The notes beneath the pieces are model-generated. The model worked only from the letters and a program-made list of their open reading frames with translations. It did no database searches and was not told where the DNA came from. From contig NZ_BDBS01000024.1 of NCBI RefSeq assembly GCF_001613105.1, positions 118,080 to 182,079 of the forward strand: a stretch of DNA of 64,000 nt, in the 5' to 3' direction. Of the stretch, positions 16,880-25,029 are shown one piece after another. The DNA is from Nocardia pseudobrasiliensis NBRC 108224 (GTDB lineage: Bacteria; Actinomycetota; Actinomycetes; Mycobacteriales; Mycobacteriaceae). Every line of letters begins with the position of its first letter. The stretch's first letter is position 1. The translations under genes and the position numbers were made by a program.

Positions 16880-17848
16880 GTGACCCTGCCCATCCTCCCT
16901 CTCCTGTCTCCTCGGAGACTTCCGGGCATGAAGGGACGACGGCTGGCAATTTCCCCGAATCCGCTCGTCTCCGATATGGCGATGCGGCTTCGCCGAGCGT
17001 TGGACGACGAGTATGCGCCGTTACCCGATCTCGGGCGCCTTCCGCCGCTGATGATGGTGCGCGACAAAGCTCCTGCCGCACAGCGGGAAAACGCGCAAGC
17101 CCGTTATGACGCCTATTTCGGAGTCCGCAGAACTCGGGATCGCAACGCCCTGGCCCACGGCATCCTCATCGGCTCCCACGGCATCCTCGACAATCTACGA
17201 TCTACTCGATCGAATCTCTCGTCGACGCAATGGCGTGCCCTGACGTCCGGCATACACAGCACGCTGAGCCTTCTGTTCCCCGCCGAGGGATACGCCCCTT
17301 GCCGATACTCTCCGCTACCGCATTCTCGCTCCGCTCCCGATCCCGACCGACGCTGGCGGCTGGGGCACCGTGCGTTCTTCGTACTCACCCAGTGCGTCAT
17401 CATCGGGCTACGCGGCTTTCTGGACGCCGCGGAACGCGCCGCGTGGCATGACGCGGTCACCGCGCTGGACTACGGCACCACCATGCTGGCCAGTTCCGAA
17501 GCGTGCCTGCGGTTTACCGCGGACTTCCCTCCCCACGACTATCGCCGGACAGTCCGTCCCGCTATGCCGACGGAGTTCACCGGTCTGGCGTCCGCGGACC
17601 ACGCCTGCCTTGTCGCACTGCTTCGAGCGGTGGGACCGCTGTTGCACGCCATGCCCGCGGAATTCGTCGCACACGGCGAGGCGCTGAGCGCCACGCTGCA
17701 CTCCGTCTACCTTGCCCACCAAGGCATCTGCGCTCGGTTCGACGGCGATCACAACCCGAGTCTGCGGATGGCTCAGCACAGTGCCCTGCCCGCGACGACG
17801 GCGCTGGTTCGCCTTGCTCGTTCTCGCTGTCGTCTGCTCGAACCGTGA
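16880..17848 (+). CDS. Unrecognised 322-residue helical protein in the PLP/ATP-grasp locus
   Basis: I do not recognise a family. GTG 16880 follows GGAG at a workable distance. The protein has no signal peptide and is rich in helices, His and Cys: NALAHGILIGSHGILDNLRS near 95-113, HRAFFVLTQCVIIGLRGFLD near 162-181, and HSVYLAHQGICARFDGDHN near 280-298. The repeated His residues on helices are compatible with a metal- or haem-binding helical bundle, but no known motif fits. It lies 30 bases after the exported-protein gene on the same strand, probably in the same operon, and is flanked on both sides by PLP decarboxylases on the other strand. Codon use is that of a genuine high-GC gene. Confidence 0.6.
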   Translation: MTLPILPLLSPRRLPGMKGRRLAISPNPLVSDMAMRLRRALDDEYAPLPDLGRLPPLMMVRDKAPAAQRENAQARYDAYFGVRRTRDRNALAHGILIGSHGILDNLRSTRSNLSSTQWRALTSGIHSTLSLLFPAEGYAPCRYSPLPHSRSAPDPDRRWRLGHRAFFVLTQCVIIGLRGFLDAAERAAWHDAVTALDYGTTMLASSEACLRFTADFPPHDYRRTVRPAMPTEFTGLASADHACLVALLRAVGPLLHAMPAEFVAHGEALSATLHSVYLAHQGICARFDGDHNPSLRMAQHSALPATTALVRLARSRCRLLEP

Positions 17849-17861
17849 GCGGGGGTCCGGC

Positions 17862-19343
17862 CTATTCCGTCCGAAGCCGCGTGGCTTCGCGACAGATCAG
17901 TCTCCACGCGTCTGCCACGTGCCGGTCTCGGGTGGAAATCGCGCCTATGGCCATTCGTAACGTGAACGCGTCCCGAACTTTGGTGTGGGAAAGGTAAATT
18001 CGTCCGGTCGCATTGATCGCTTCGAGGAGTTGCCGATTCACCTCGTCTGGACCCCGCAACCGGAAACATACCAGCGACAACGGATGTGGTGCCATCAACT
18101 CGAATCGGCAGTCACCGGAGACCCATTCGGCGAACTGTTGTGCGAGCGCGACGTGATGTCGGATGTGGGCGCGCAGACCAGTCGCGCCGTACCAGCGGAT
18201 GACCGACCAGAGCTTGAGGGCGCGGAACCGGCGCCCCAGTGGCACCCCCCAGTCCCGATAATCCACCACCGCCCGTGACTCGCTGGCCCGGTTGCGCAGA
18301 TACTCGGGCAGCACGGACAGGGCGCCGACCAGTGCGTCACGATCAGCGACGTAGCAGGCGTCACAATCGAATGTGGTGAGCAGCCATTTGTGCGGATTGG
18401 TGGCATAGGAATCCGCGAAGTCGTTGACGCCGTCATGAACCCAGCGCAGTTCGGGACATATGGCGGCCACCCCGGCGTGTGCCGCGTCGACATGCAGCCA
18501 GGCGTCGAATTCCTCACAGACGGGCCCTATTCGGTGCACGGGATCGATGGCGCCGGTCGAGGTCGTACCTATGGTCGCCATCACCATTGCGGGAATACAT
18601 CCCGCGGCGACATCGCGCTTCATCGCCGCGCGAAGTGCGTCGGGGTCCATCGAGAGGTCCGCGCGGGTGTCGATCGGTCGCAGCGCCGCGGCGCCGAGTC
18701 CGGCAATGCGGGCCGCTTTCTCGCAGGCCGAATGTCCCTCTACGGATGTGTAGACGGTGAACCGGCCGCTCGCCACACCCTCGCGTGTCACTTGCCCGCT
18801 CGAAGCCCTGTGCAGCGCGGCGAGCAGGGCCACCAGAATCGCGCTCGAGGCGGTGTCCTGGATGACGCCACCCCCATCGCCGGTGGAAAGAAACCGGTCG
18901 GACAACCCCAGCAGGCCACCCAGCCAATCGAGGACGTGCTGCTCCAGTTCCGTACACGCCGGACCGGTCTGCCACATCATCCCCTGGACATTCAATCCGG
19001 CCGTGAGCAATTCGGCCAGCACCGCGGGCCCCGAGGCATTGCTCGGGTAGTAGGCGAAAAATCCTGGATGCTGCCAGTGCGTCAGACCGGGCACCACGAT
19101 CCGATCCATGTCCTCCAGTACGGCATGGAAATCTTCCCCGAGCTCGGGCGCCCGATCCGGCAACTGTTCGCGCACCTGCCCCGGCCGTACCTGAGACAGG
19201 ACCGGCAGAGACTCCACTCGATCCCAGTAGTCGGCAACCCAATCGACCACTGCGCGACCGTATTTCCGAAACTCATCCGCGGTCATATGCCCAGGCGAAG
19301 GATCGACGGCCTCCGAAGTCGGCGACCACTGAGCTTCTCGCAT
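17862..19343 (-). CDS. Aromatic L-amino-acid decarboxylase-type PLP enzyme
   Basis: A 493-residue group II decarboxylase closely following the AADC pattern: HMTADEFRKYGRAVVDWVADYW at the N-terminus (dimer lid helices), HPGFFAYYPSNAS (92-104), GGGVIQDTASSAILVALLAA (158 on), the PLP-stacking His204 in EGHSACEKA, Asp286 in HVDAAHAG, and Lys319 in NPHKWLLTTFDCDACYV. AADC-type enzymes convert aromatic amino acids such as Tyr, Trp or DOPA to amines. It differs clearly from the other decarboxylase at 13356-14834, so the locus may process two amino acids. It stands alone on the minus strand, separated from the tRNA gene by a terminator. Confidence 0.88.
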   Translation of the reverse strand: MREAQWSPTSEAVDPSPGHMTADEFRKYGRAVVDWVADYWDRVESLPVLSQVRPGQVREQLPDRAPELGEDFHAVLEDMDRIVVPGLTHWQHPGFFAYYPSNASGPAVLAELLTAGLNVQGMMWQTGPACTELEQHVLDWLGGLLGLSDRFLSTGDGGGVIQDTASSAILVALLAALHRASSGQVTREGVASGRFTVYTSVEGHSACEKAARIAGLGAAALRPIDTRADLSMDPDALRAAMKRDVAAGCIPAMVMATIGTTSTGAIDPVHRIGPVCEEFDAWLHVDAAHAGVAAICPELRWVHDGVNDFADSYATNPHKWLLTTFDCDACYVADRDALVGALSVLPEYLRNRASESRAVVDYRDWGVPLGRRFRALKLWSVIRWYGATGLRAHIRHHVALAQQFAEWVSGDCRFELMAPHPLSLVCFRLRGPDEVNRQLLEAINATGRIYLSHTKVRDAFTLRMAIGAISTRDRHVADAWRLICREATRLRTE

Positions 19344-19403
19344 TCACCCGCCCCTTCCTCGGAACTCCACAACGCCGCTGCGACGCACGGGTGTACAGCT
19401 ACG

Positions 19404-19448
19404 AAAAACGCCCCTGACCAGCCAAGAAAGGTCTGATCAGGGGCGTTT
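19404..19448 (-). terminator. Terminator of the tRNA-Ser transcript
   Basis: On the minus strand a 16-bp stem with one G-T pair (arms 19433-19448 and 19407-19422) is followed by TTTTT. It begins 8 bases after the tRNA 3' end, insulating the decarboxylase gene further on. Confidence 0.85.
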
Positions 19449-19455
19449 GCCACAG

Positions 19456-19540
19456 CGGAGGATAGGGGATTTGAACCCCTGAGGGCGTTAACCCAACCCG
19501 CGTTCCAGGCGAGCGCCATAGGCCACTAGGCGAATCCTCC
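19456..19540 (-). tRNA. tRNA-Ser (anticodon GGA)
   Basis: An 85-base class II tRNA. The 7-bp acceptor stem pairs GGAGGAT (19540-19534) with ATCCTCC (19463-19457); the anticodon loop is CTGGAAC with GGA at 19506-19504, the variable arm is long, and the T loop reads GGTTCAAATCC. The 3' CCA is not encoded. It reads UCC and UCU serine codons. Confidence 0.96.
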
Positions 19541-19594
19541 GTCGAGCAATATACCGGGTGGAGGCGGGGGAGTCTAAACCGGGCTGTTCAGGGG

Positions 19595-20566
19595 CTATTT
19601 GTGCAGGCCGGCGAGGACTTTTTTGAGCTGGTCCTTGCAGATGGCGCCCACGTCGTCCTTGCTCGTGGGGGTGGCGGTCTCGATGGAGAACTTGACCTTG
19701 GCGGACATGTTGGAGTCCAGGGTCGCGCAGGTGTAGTCCAGGGAGACGAAGCTGCCGTAGGTCTGCTCGTAGGTCGCGTAGTAGGCCTGTTCGCCGATGC
19801 CCGCGATGCTGCCCGAGGCGCGGCCGCTGCCGGTGGTTTTGGTGTCGTAATCCTTCCAGCTGTTGAATTCCGGTGTGCCGTACTGGGATTGGAAGCTGAC
19901 CTCGAGCTTCAGATCCGAGCCCTGGCTGCCGTATTTGCCCGCGCCGTCGTAGGTGGCGCGGCAGTCCAGTGAGCCGCCGCCGTAGGAACTGTCGGGTGCG
20001 CGCTCGGTGTGGGTGGGCTGGCCCTTCTGATTGGGGGCCCACTTGCGTAGGACGGTCGGGTCGACCAGTGCGCACGCGTTGGTGACGGTCGCCATGGAGT
20101 AGTTGCCGTCGATCTTCTTCTTGTCGGGGCCCACGACGCTGCCCCCGCCGCCGCTCTTGTGGGTCAGCGCGACCACACCGGCGACCGCGCCGATGATCAC
20201 GATCAGGCCGATCACGCCGCCGATGATCCATCCGGCGCTGCCGCCCTTGCGCGGCGGCGGTGGCGGCGGGAACTGCTGGGGATAACCGGGCTGCTGGCCG
20301 TAGGGCGCGCCGGTGTAGGGCTGGGCCGGATAGCCGGGCTGCGGGTAGGGCGGCGGCTGGGCCACACCGCGATAGGCGTCGAAGCCCGCACCCAGCACGG
20401 TCGGATCCGCGCCGGTGACCGGCCCGTGCTGGCCGCCGCCCAGGACGGTCGGCTCCGTGCCGGTGATCGGCGTGCCCGGGCTGGTGCTCGCGGGCGGGGT
20501 CGACCACCACTGCACGGTTTCGTTGCCCTGTCCGTCCTGCGGATGGCCGGGGTTGGTACCTGTCAC
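19595..20566 (-). CDS. Single-pass membrane protein with proline-rich cytoplasmic tail
   Basis: The 323-residue protein begins at GTG 20566, eight bases after GGAGG. Residues 1-105 are disordered and rich in Pro, Gly, Tyr and Gln (QPGYPAQPYTGAPYGQQPGY), then comes one membrane helix (GWIIGGVIGLIVIIGAVAGV, about 110-132) and an extracytoplasmic domain of about 180 residues with four Cys (TNACALV, LDCRAT, DYTCATL, AICKDQ). Proteins of this build are common in mycolic-acid bacteria and often unassigned. Its place between tRNA-Ser and the SRP RNA/Rv3722c-type gene matches that of the conserved membrane protein Rv3723 in Mycobacterium tuberculosis. Function unknown. Confidence 0.75.
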   Translation of the reverse strand: MTGTNPGHPQDGQGNETVQWWSTPPASTSPGTPITGTEPTVLGGGQHGPVTGADPTVLGAGFDAYRGVAQPPPYPQPGYPAQPYTGAPYGQQPGYPQQFPPPPPPRKGGSAGWIIGGVIGLIVIIGAVAGVVALTHKSGGGGSVVGPDKKKIDGNYSMATVTNACALVDPTVLRKWAPNQKGQPTHTERAPDSSYGGGSLDCRATYDGAGKYGSQGSDLKLEVSFQSQYGTPEFNSWKDYDTKTTGSGRASGSIAGIGEQAYYATYEQTYGSFVSLDYTCATLDSNMSAKVKFSIETATPTSKDDVGAICKDQLKKVLAGLHK

Positions 20567-20689
20567 TCTCACATCCTCCGTTGTGGCGCGGAAGCCCCCT
20601 CGAAATGTCGGACAGATCGTAACGATTCGAATCGCGCACGTCGCGGGGCAACTTGTGGGGGCCCACCGCGGCCGGTGCGCGCGACCCGC

Positions 20690-20695
20690 TACACT
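20690..20695 (+). promoter_or_regulatory. Probable -10 box of the SRP RNA promoter
   Basis: TACACT lies seven bases before the inferred 5' end of the SRP RNA; no good -35 hexamer is visible, which is usual for actinobacterial promoters. Confidence 0.5.
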
Positions 20696-20702
20696 GGCCC
20701 AC

Positions 20703-20793
20703 GGATCCCGCGCGGCGCGCATCCTGTGAACTCCCCCAGGGCCGGAAGGCAGCAAGGGTCAACGGGCTCTGCCGGGTGCGCGGGGTCCCCTTT
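20703..20793 (+). ncRNA. ffs: Signal recognition particle RNA, small bacterial (4.5S) type
   Basis: The apical hairpin GCCGGAAGGC carries the GGAA tetraloop (20744-20747), followed by the AGCAAGG side of the conserved asymmetric internal loop, the Ffh-binding site. The outer strands, about 20703-20730 and 20770-20793, pair to make the long rod. The RNA assembles with Ffh to target nascent membrane and secreted proteins. Ends are approximate. A T-run (TTT) follows at 20791. It precedes the aspartate aminotransferase gene, as in Mycobacterium. Confidence 0.92.
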
Positions 20794-20925
20794 CATCTCC
20801 GCGTTCCGCGGATCCGAAACTCGCCTGCATTTCGGGAACTTCGGCGGGTAACGTGGGCGGCTGGATCGCCGCCGGAAGCCGCGGTCCGCAAGCCCTGTAC
20901 CTCGCTGCTTGAAAGGCTGCTCAGG

Positions 20926-22212
20926 ATGCCCCGGCAAACGCAGATCGGTTTGATGAGCCATGCGGAACTCGTGTCCGAACACGAGACGCAGACCGCGAAC
21001 TACGCGACTCTGAAGACCGAGAAGCTCACGCTGGATCTGACCCGAGGTAAGCCCTCGCCGGAGCAACTCGATCTGTCCAATGAATTGCTGACCCTGCCCG
21101 GGCCGGGGGAGTACCGCGACGCCGCCGGCACCGACCTGCGCAATTACGGTGGCCTGCACGGACTTCCGGAGTTGCGCGCGATCTTCGGCGAACTGCTCGG
21201 CATTCCGGTCGACAATCTGCTCGCGGGCAACAACGCCAGCCTCGAGCTCATGCACGACGTCATCGCGTACGCGATGCTGCACGGCACCGCCGACTCCGAG
21301 CGGCGCTGGGTGGATGAGCCCATCAAGTTCCTGTGTCCCGCACCCGGTTACGATCGGCACTTCTCGATCACCCAGTCGCTCGGTGTGGAGATGATCCCGA
21401 TCGCCATCGGCCACGACGGCCCGGATGTGCATCGGATCGCCGAACTGGCCGCGTCCGATCCGGCGATCAAGGGTCTGTGGGCGGTGCCCAACTACTCCAA
21501 CCCGACCGGCGTGACCTTCTCCGAAGAGATTGCGCGGGAACTGGTTTCGATGCCCACCGCGGCGTCGGACTTCCGGTTGATCTGGGACAACGCCTACGCC
21601 GTGCACCCGCTGACCGATACCGCCGATCCGGTTCTGGACATCCTTGGTCTGGCCGCCGCGGCCGGAAATCCCAACCGCCCCTTCGTCTTCGCGTCCACCT
21701 CGAAGATCACCTTCGCGGGCAGCGGGGTGAGCTTCATCGGCGCGTCCAAGGCCAATCTGGACTGGTATCTGAAGCACGCCTCGAAGCGGAGCATCGGGCC
21801 GGACAAGATCAATCAGCTGCGGCACGTGCGATTCTTCCGCGATGCCGACGGTGTGCGCGCCCATATGCAGAAGCACCGCGCGATCCTGGAACCGAAGTTC
21901 AAGCTGGTCCTGCGCATTCTCGAGGAGCGCCTGGGCGCGTCCAAGGTGGCGTCCTGGACCGAGCCCAAGGGCGGCTACTTCATCAGCCTGGATGTGCTCG
22001 AGGGAACCGCCGCCCGCGTCGTCGCGCTGGCCAAGGAGGCCGGAATCGCCCTGACGCCAGCGGGTTCGGCCTTCCCGTACGGAAAAGACCCCGAGGACAA
22101 GAACATTCGCATCGCACCCAGCTTTCCGTCGCTGTCCGATCTGGAATCGGCGATGAACGGGCTGGCGACGTGTGTGCTGCTGGCGGCTACCGAGAAGTAT
22201 TTGGAGAAGTAG
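20926..22212 (+). CDS. Aspartate aminotransferase, Rv3722c type
   Basis: The 428-residue PLP enzyme follows the Rv3722c family almost throughout: LDLTRGKPSPEQLDLSNELL, RNYGGLHGLPELRAIFGELL, LAGNNASLELMHD, KFLCPAPGYDRHF, and the PLP lysine in FASTSKITFAGSGVSF, then WTEPKGGYFISLDVL and IRIAPSFPS. In M. tuberculosis this is the principal aspartate aminotransferase, moving nitrogen from glutamate to oxaloacetate. ATG 20926 has GAAAGG nine bases upstream; ATG 20953 would give an N-terminus closer to the mycobacterial one. Although ffs lies upstream as in mycobacteria, dnaX does not follow; a terminator and repeats come instead. Confidence 0.93.
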   Translation: MPRQTQIGLMSHAELVSEHETQTANYATLKTEKLTLDLTRGKPSPEQLDLSNELLTLPGPGEYRDAAGTDLRNYGGLHGLPELRAIFGELLGIPVDNLLAGNNASLELMHDVIAYAMLHGTADSERRWVDEPIKFLCPAPGYDRHFSITQSLGVEMIPIAIGHDGPDVHRIAELAASDPAIKGLWAVPNYSNPTGVTFSEEIARELVSMPTAASDFRLIWDNAYAVHPLTDTADPVLDILGLAAAAGNPNRPFVFASTSKITFAGSGVSFIGASKANLDWYLKHASKRSIGPDKINQLRHVRFFRDADGVRAHMQKHRAILEPKFKLVLRILEERLGASKVASWTEPKGGYFISLDVLEGTAARVVALAKEAGIALTPAGSAFPYGKDPEDKNIRIAPSFPSLSDLESAMNGLATCVLLAATEKYLEK

Positions 22213-22218
22213 GGCGGG

Positions 22219-22259
22219 TCCTCGTCGTCCCGGCGAAAAGCGTGCCGGGACGACGAGGA
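22219..22259. terminator. Strong hairpin terminator after the aspartate aminotransferase gene
   Basis: A perfect 16-bp stem (22219-22234 with 22244-22259) closes on a 9-base loop, starting 6 bases after the stop codon. Its right arm merges into the tandem repeat that follows. Confidence 0.85.
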
Positions 22260-22354
22260 AACGTTGAGGCTCCCTGCGACGAGGAAACGTTGAGGCTCCC
22301 TGCGACGAGCAAAGTTTGGGGCTCCCCGCGACGAGTAAACATTGGGGGCCGCCC
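22251..22354. repeat. Four tandem 26-bp repeats growing out of a terminator arm
   Basis: Units at 22251-22276 and 22277-22302 are identical (beginning CGACGAGGAAACGTTGAGG); 22303-22328 and 22329-22354 are diverged copies that keep CGACGAG and the TTG-GGG core. The first ten bases are the 3' arm of the preceding terminator. The array ends 6 bases before the convergent methyltransferase stop. There are no unique spacers, so it is not a CRISPR. Confidence 0.9.
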
Positions 22355-22360
22355 AGAACC

Positions 22361-23182
22361 TCAGCTCGCCTTGTGCGCCAATACCGCGAACATGGTCACC
22401 GACAGGTGGATATCCCCGGTCTGCGCGCCACCGTCCAACTCGTCGAGCAAAGTCTGCCGCTGCTGCTCGGTAATGGATCCGCGCGCCACGGCCATCGCCG
22501 AGACGCGCCCCACCAGCGCCCCCGCGCCCACGCTGCGATCCTGCACCAGCGCATGCGAACCGACCTCATCGATGACCAATCCGGCCTCGGTCAACAGTCC
22601 CGGCAGGCGGCGTCCCGCGAACGGGTTGGTGGTGTTGGCGATCAGCGTCTCGATCACCGAATGCACCACGGTCCGGTCGCCGGGATGCACGATCGCGGTA
22701 CCCCAATCGCTGTCCATCACGACCACGCGCCCGCCGGGCTTCAGCACCCGCGCGATCTCCGCGGTCGCCCGGTTGGGCGAGGTCAGATGCTGGAACACCC
22801 GCTCGCACAGGGCGACGTCGAAATCGCCGGTGCCCAGCGGCAGGTTGTAGGCGTCGCCGGGGACGAATCGCGCGCCCGATCCGGCCGCGGCGGCCCGCCG
22901 CTGCGCGGTAGTGAGCAGACTCGGATCCGGCTCCACGCCGATCGCGGTCCCGGTCGAACCGACCGCGTCCGCGAGGGTCATGACCTCCGACCCGCTCCCG
23001 GATCCGATATCCACGGCACTCTCGCCGGGCCGCACCGCCAGGGCCTCGTGGGCCCAATGCCGCAGTCGACGAAGGCCGGGTAGCGCCGCCTGTAGGTCAC
23101 GAACGTCGATGAGCTGATCCCGGCCGTCCCGATCGAAACGGTCCGGACGCAGGCCGGAAAGTGTTGCCATAGGTTCGGGCAT
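22361..23182 (-). CDS. SAM-dependent methyltransferase (class I, Methyltransf_11 type)
   Basis: The 273-residue protein has the Rossmann-like class I layout: motif I VDIGSGSGSEVM near residue 58, the acidic strand end GVEPDP near 83, GDAYNLPLGTGDFDVALCERV near 107, and LKPGGRVVVMDSD near 145. Members with this spacing act on small molecules or lipids (UbiE/MenG-like relatives); the exact substrate is not readable. ATG 23182 is chosen; GTG 23188 and ATG 23170 are alternatives. It is divergent from the HhH-GPD gene over 125 bases and monocistronic. Confidence 0.8.
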   Translation of the reverse strand: MPEPMATLSGLRPDRFDRDGRDQLIDVRDLQAALPGLRRLRHWAHEALAVRPGESAVDIGSGSGSEVMTLADAVGSTGTAIGVEPDPSLLTTAQRRAAAAGSGARFVPGDAYNLPLGTGDFDVALCERVFQHLTSPNRATAEIARVLKPGGRVVVMDSDWGTAIVHPGDRTVVHSVIETLIANTTNPFAGRRLPGLLTEAGLVIDEVGSHALVQDRSVGAGALVGRVSAMAVARGSITEQQRQTLLDELDGGAQTGDIHLSVTMFAVLAHKAS

Positions 23183-23307
23183 GCGCACACCCTACGCGTG
23201 CGGGTACCCTACGGGCGCGTAGCTATGTGATATCTGTCACCCTCGCGAATCTGACATGATCGGACCATGTCCGGACCCGGCAACAGGACTCAGGTCAGGA
23301 GGCCCCG

Positions 23308-23901
23308 ATGACACGACAGCGGCAAGATCCGGCACATCAGCTGTGCCTGGCGCAGGAGCCGGAAGCGGATCGGCTGCTCTCCGAGGATCGCTTCGCCTTG
23401 CTGACCGGAATGCTGCTGGACCAGCAGTTCCCCATGGAGCACGCGTTCCGGGGCCCGCAGAAGCTCGCGGACCGGATGAACGGCTTCGATATCCGCCGGA
23501 TCGCCGAGGCCGATCCGGAGGAATTCGAGGAACTGGGCGCCACACCGCCCGCGATCCATCGCTACGGCCGTTCGATGGCGCGGCGCGTACAGGAGTTGGC
23601 TCGCTATGTCGTGGAGAACTATGACGGCAAGGTCGAAAACCTGTGGACCGAGGGCGATCCCGACGGCAAAGAGGTTCTGAAGCGCCTGAAGGCACTCCCG
23701 GGCTTCGGTGACCAGAAGGCCCGTATCTTCCTGTCGCTGTTGGGTAAACAACTCGGCGTCGAACCGAAGGGCTGGCGCGAGGCCGCCGGCGCCTACGGTG
23801 AGCAGGGCTCGCACCGCTCGGTCGCCGACGTCCGCGACGCCGAATCCCTCTCGCAGGTCCGCGAATTCAAGAAGAAGATGAAGGCCGAGGCGAAGAAGTA
23901 G
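23308..23901 (+). CDS. HhH-GPD type DNA repair protein (TIGR03252-like)
   Basis: The 197-residue protein starts with the family phrase AQEPEADRLLSEDRFALLTGMLLDQQFPMEHAF and contains a helix-hairpin-helix near residues 128-145 (LKALPGFGDQKARIFLSLLG), as in the base-excision repair glycosylase superfamily. It is shorter than Nth/MutY and has no iron-sulfur cysteines. Members of this actinobacterial subgroup have not been assigned a lesion. The basic tail FKKKMKAEAKK may bind DNA. The gene converges on the secreted hydrolase with a 1-base gap. Confidence 0.85.
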   Translation: MTRQRQDPAHQLCLAQEPEADRLLSEDRFALLTGMLLDQQFPMEHAFRGPQKLADRMNGFDIRRIAEADPEEFEELGATPPAIHRYGRSMARRVQELARYVVENYDGKVENLWTEGDPDGKEVLKRLKALPGFGDQKARIFLSLLGKQLGVEPKGWREAAGAYGEQGSHRSVADVRDAESLSQVREFKKKMKAEAKK

Positions 23902-23902
23902 C

Positions 23903-24913
23903 TTATACGCCCCAGTGCTCCGCGCGGGCGTTGCGCAGGGCGTAGTCGACGGCGGGGTCGGCGCGGAGTTTCCAGTTCGGGCCGGTGAAATAGCTTGCGG
24001 CCGTGGGGTCGCCGTCGACCAGGTAACGGAGCCAGGCGAGGGTGATGCCGGAGGTGGCGTTGTGGGCCACGTCGTCGAAGGGGGTGAAGTGGGTGACGTT
24101 TTTGAGACAGATGAAGTAGGCGGGGGAGTTGATGTTGACTTCGTATTCGACGATGCGCGGTAGGAAGTGCGGGACCAGTAGGTCGAAGGAGCCGGCCAGG
24201 TAGAGGGCGGGGACGTTCACCAGGAAGGCGGCGGCCACGGGGCCGGGTTCGGTGGGCATCGCGCCGATCACGCGGAAATCCGGATCGACCAGCTGGTAGA
24301 CGTTCGGCGGGATGCTCGCGCCGTTGACGGCCGCGCCACCGCCGCCGGAATGACCGCCGATCACGGTGCGGCTCAGGTCGAGTCGGCCGTGCATCGGATT
24401 CGCCGGGTCGCGGTTGGCGTGCGACAGGGCCGCGGCGGCCGCGAGCGGTAGTTCGAAGGTCGAATTGACCAGATCGTGCGGCATGGCCACCACGAATCCG
24501 TGGCTGGCCCAGAAGCGGGCACTGGAGTCGTAGTTGCCCGGTTCGGAGCTGAAGCCGGGCACCCAGATGATCGTGGGAACCCGACTCATCGTGTCGATGT
24601 CGCGGGGGTAGTAGAAATCCACGCCGACCGGCGAATCCAAACCACCCGGAAACTCACGTGTGCAGGTCATTTCGGAGTGATTGCCGACCAGATGTCCGAT
24701 CGCGTTGTACGCCGCGTACAGCCCGGCGCACGGGTAGACCGCGGCGGTGCTGACGGTCTCGTGCGGACCGAAGGGGGCGTACCGGCTCAGCGGGGTATCG
24801 CCCGGATCGAAATCGTCGGCGAGTGCGACCGGCGCCCCGAACCAGCCGAAGGCCAGTGCCGCGGTCAATGAGAGCAGAGCCGCGATGAGCGATCGCCGGC
24901 CGAATCGACGCAT
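23903..24913 (-). CDS. Secreted alpha/beta hydrolase (dienelactone hydrolase/lipase-like)
   Basis: A 336-residue protein with an N-terminal signal peptide (RRSLIAALLSLTAALAFGWFG, cleavage near ALA at 32). The hydrolase fold shows IIWVPGFSSEPGNYDSSARFWASHG for the oxyanion region, the nucleophile elbow GGHSGGGGAA around residue 196, an Asp in LAGSFDLLVP, and the catalytic His in KNVTHFTPFDD. This arrangement resembles the cutinase-like/PET-hydrolase-related chlorophyllase group of secreted esterases. Natural substrate unknown. ATG 24913 follows GGTGAG at six bases; an upstream GTG would add three residues. Confidence 0.8.
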   Translation of the reverse strand: MRRFGRRSLIAALLSLTAALAFGWFGAPVALADDFDPGDTPLSRYAPFGPHETVSTAAVYPCAGLYAAYNAIGHLVGNHSEMTCTREFPGGLDSPVGVDFYYPRDIDTMSRVPTIIWVPGFSSEPGNYDSSARFWASHGFVVAMPHDLVNSTFELPLAAAAALSHANRDPANPMHGRLDLSRTVIGGHSGGGGAAVNGASIPPNVYQLVDPDFRVIGAMPTEPGPVAAAFLVNVPALYLAGSFDLLVPHFLPRIVEYEVNINSPAYFICLKNVTHFTPFDDVAHNATSGITLAWLRYLVDGDPTAASYFTGPNWKLRADPAVDYALRNARAEHWGV

Positions 24914-25029
24914 GGAACTCACCCTTCATCACCCGAACGATCACTCATGAGAACGGGCAGCAGCGTATCCAACGAATGATCATGTGATCAGGGTGTTTAG
25001 CCGGGGCTTAAGACCCATCGAGTCCTCGA

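Noticed and set aside
22251..22354. Possible CRISPR array
   Set aside because: Units are directly adjacent without spacers and derive from a terminator arm; no cas gene is present.
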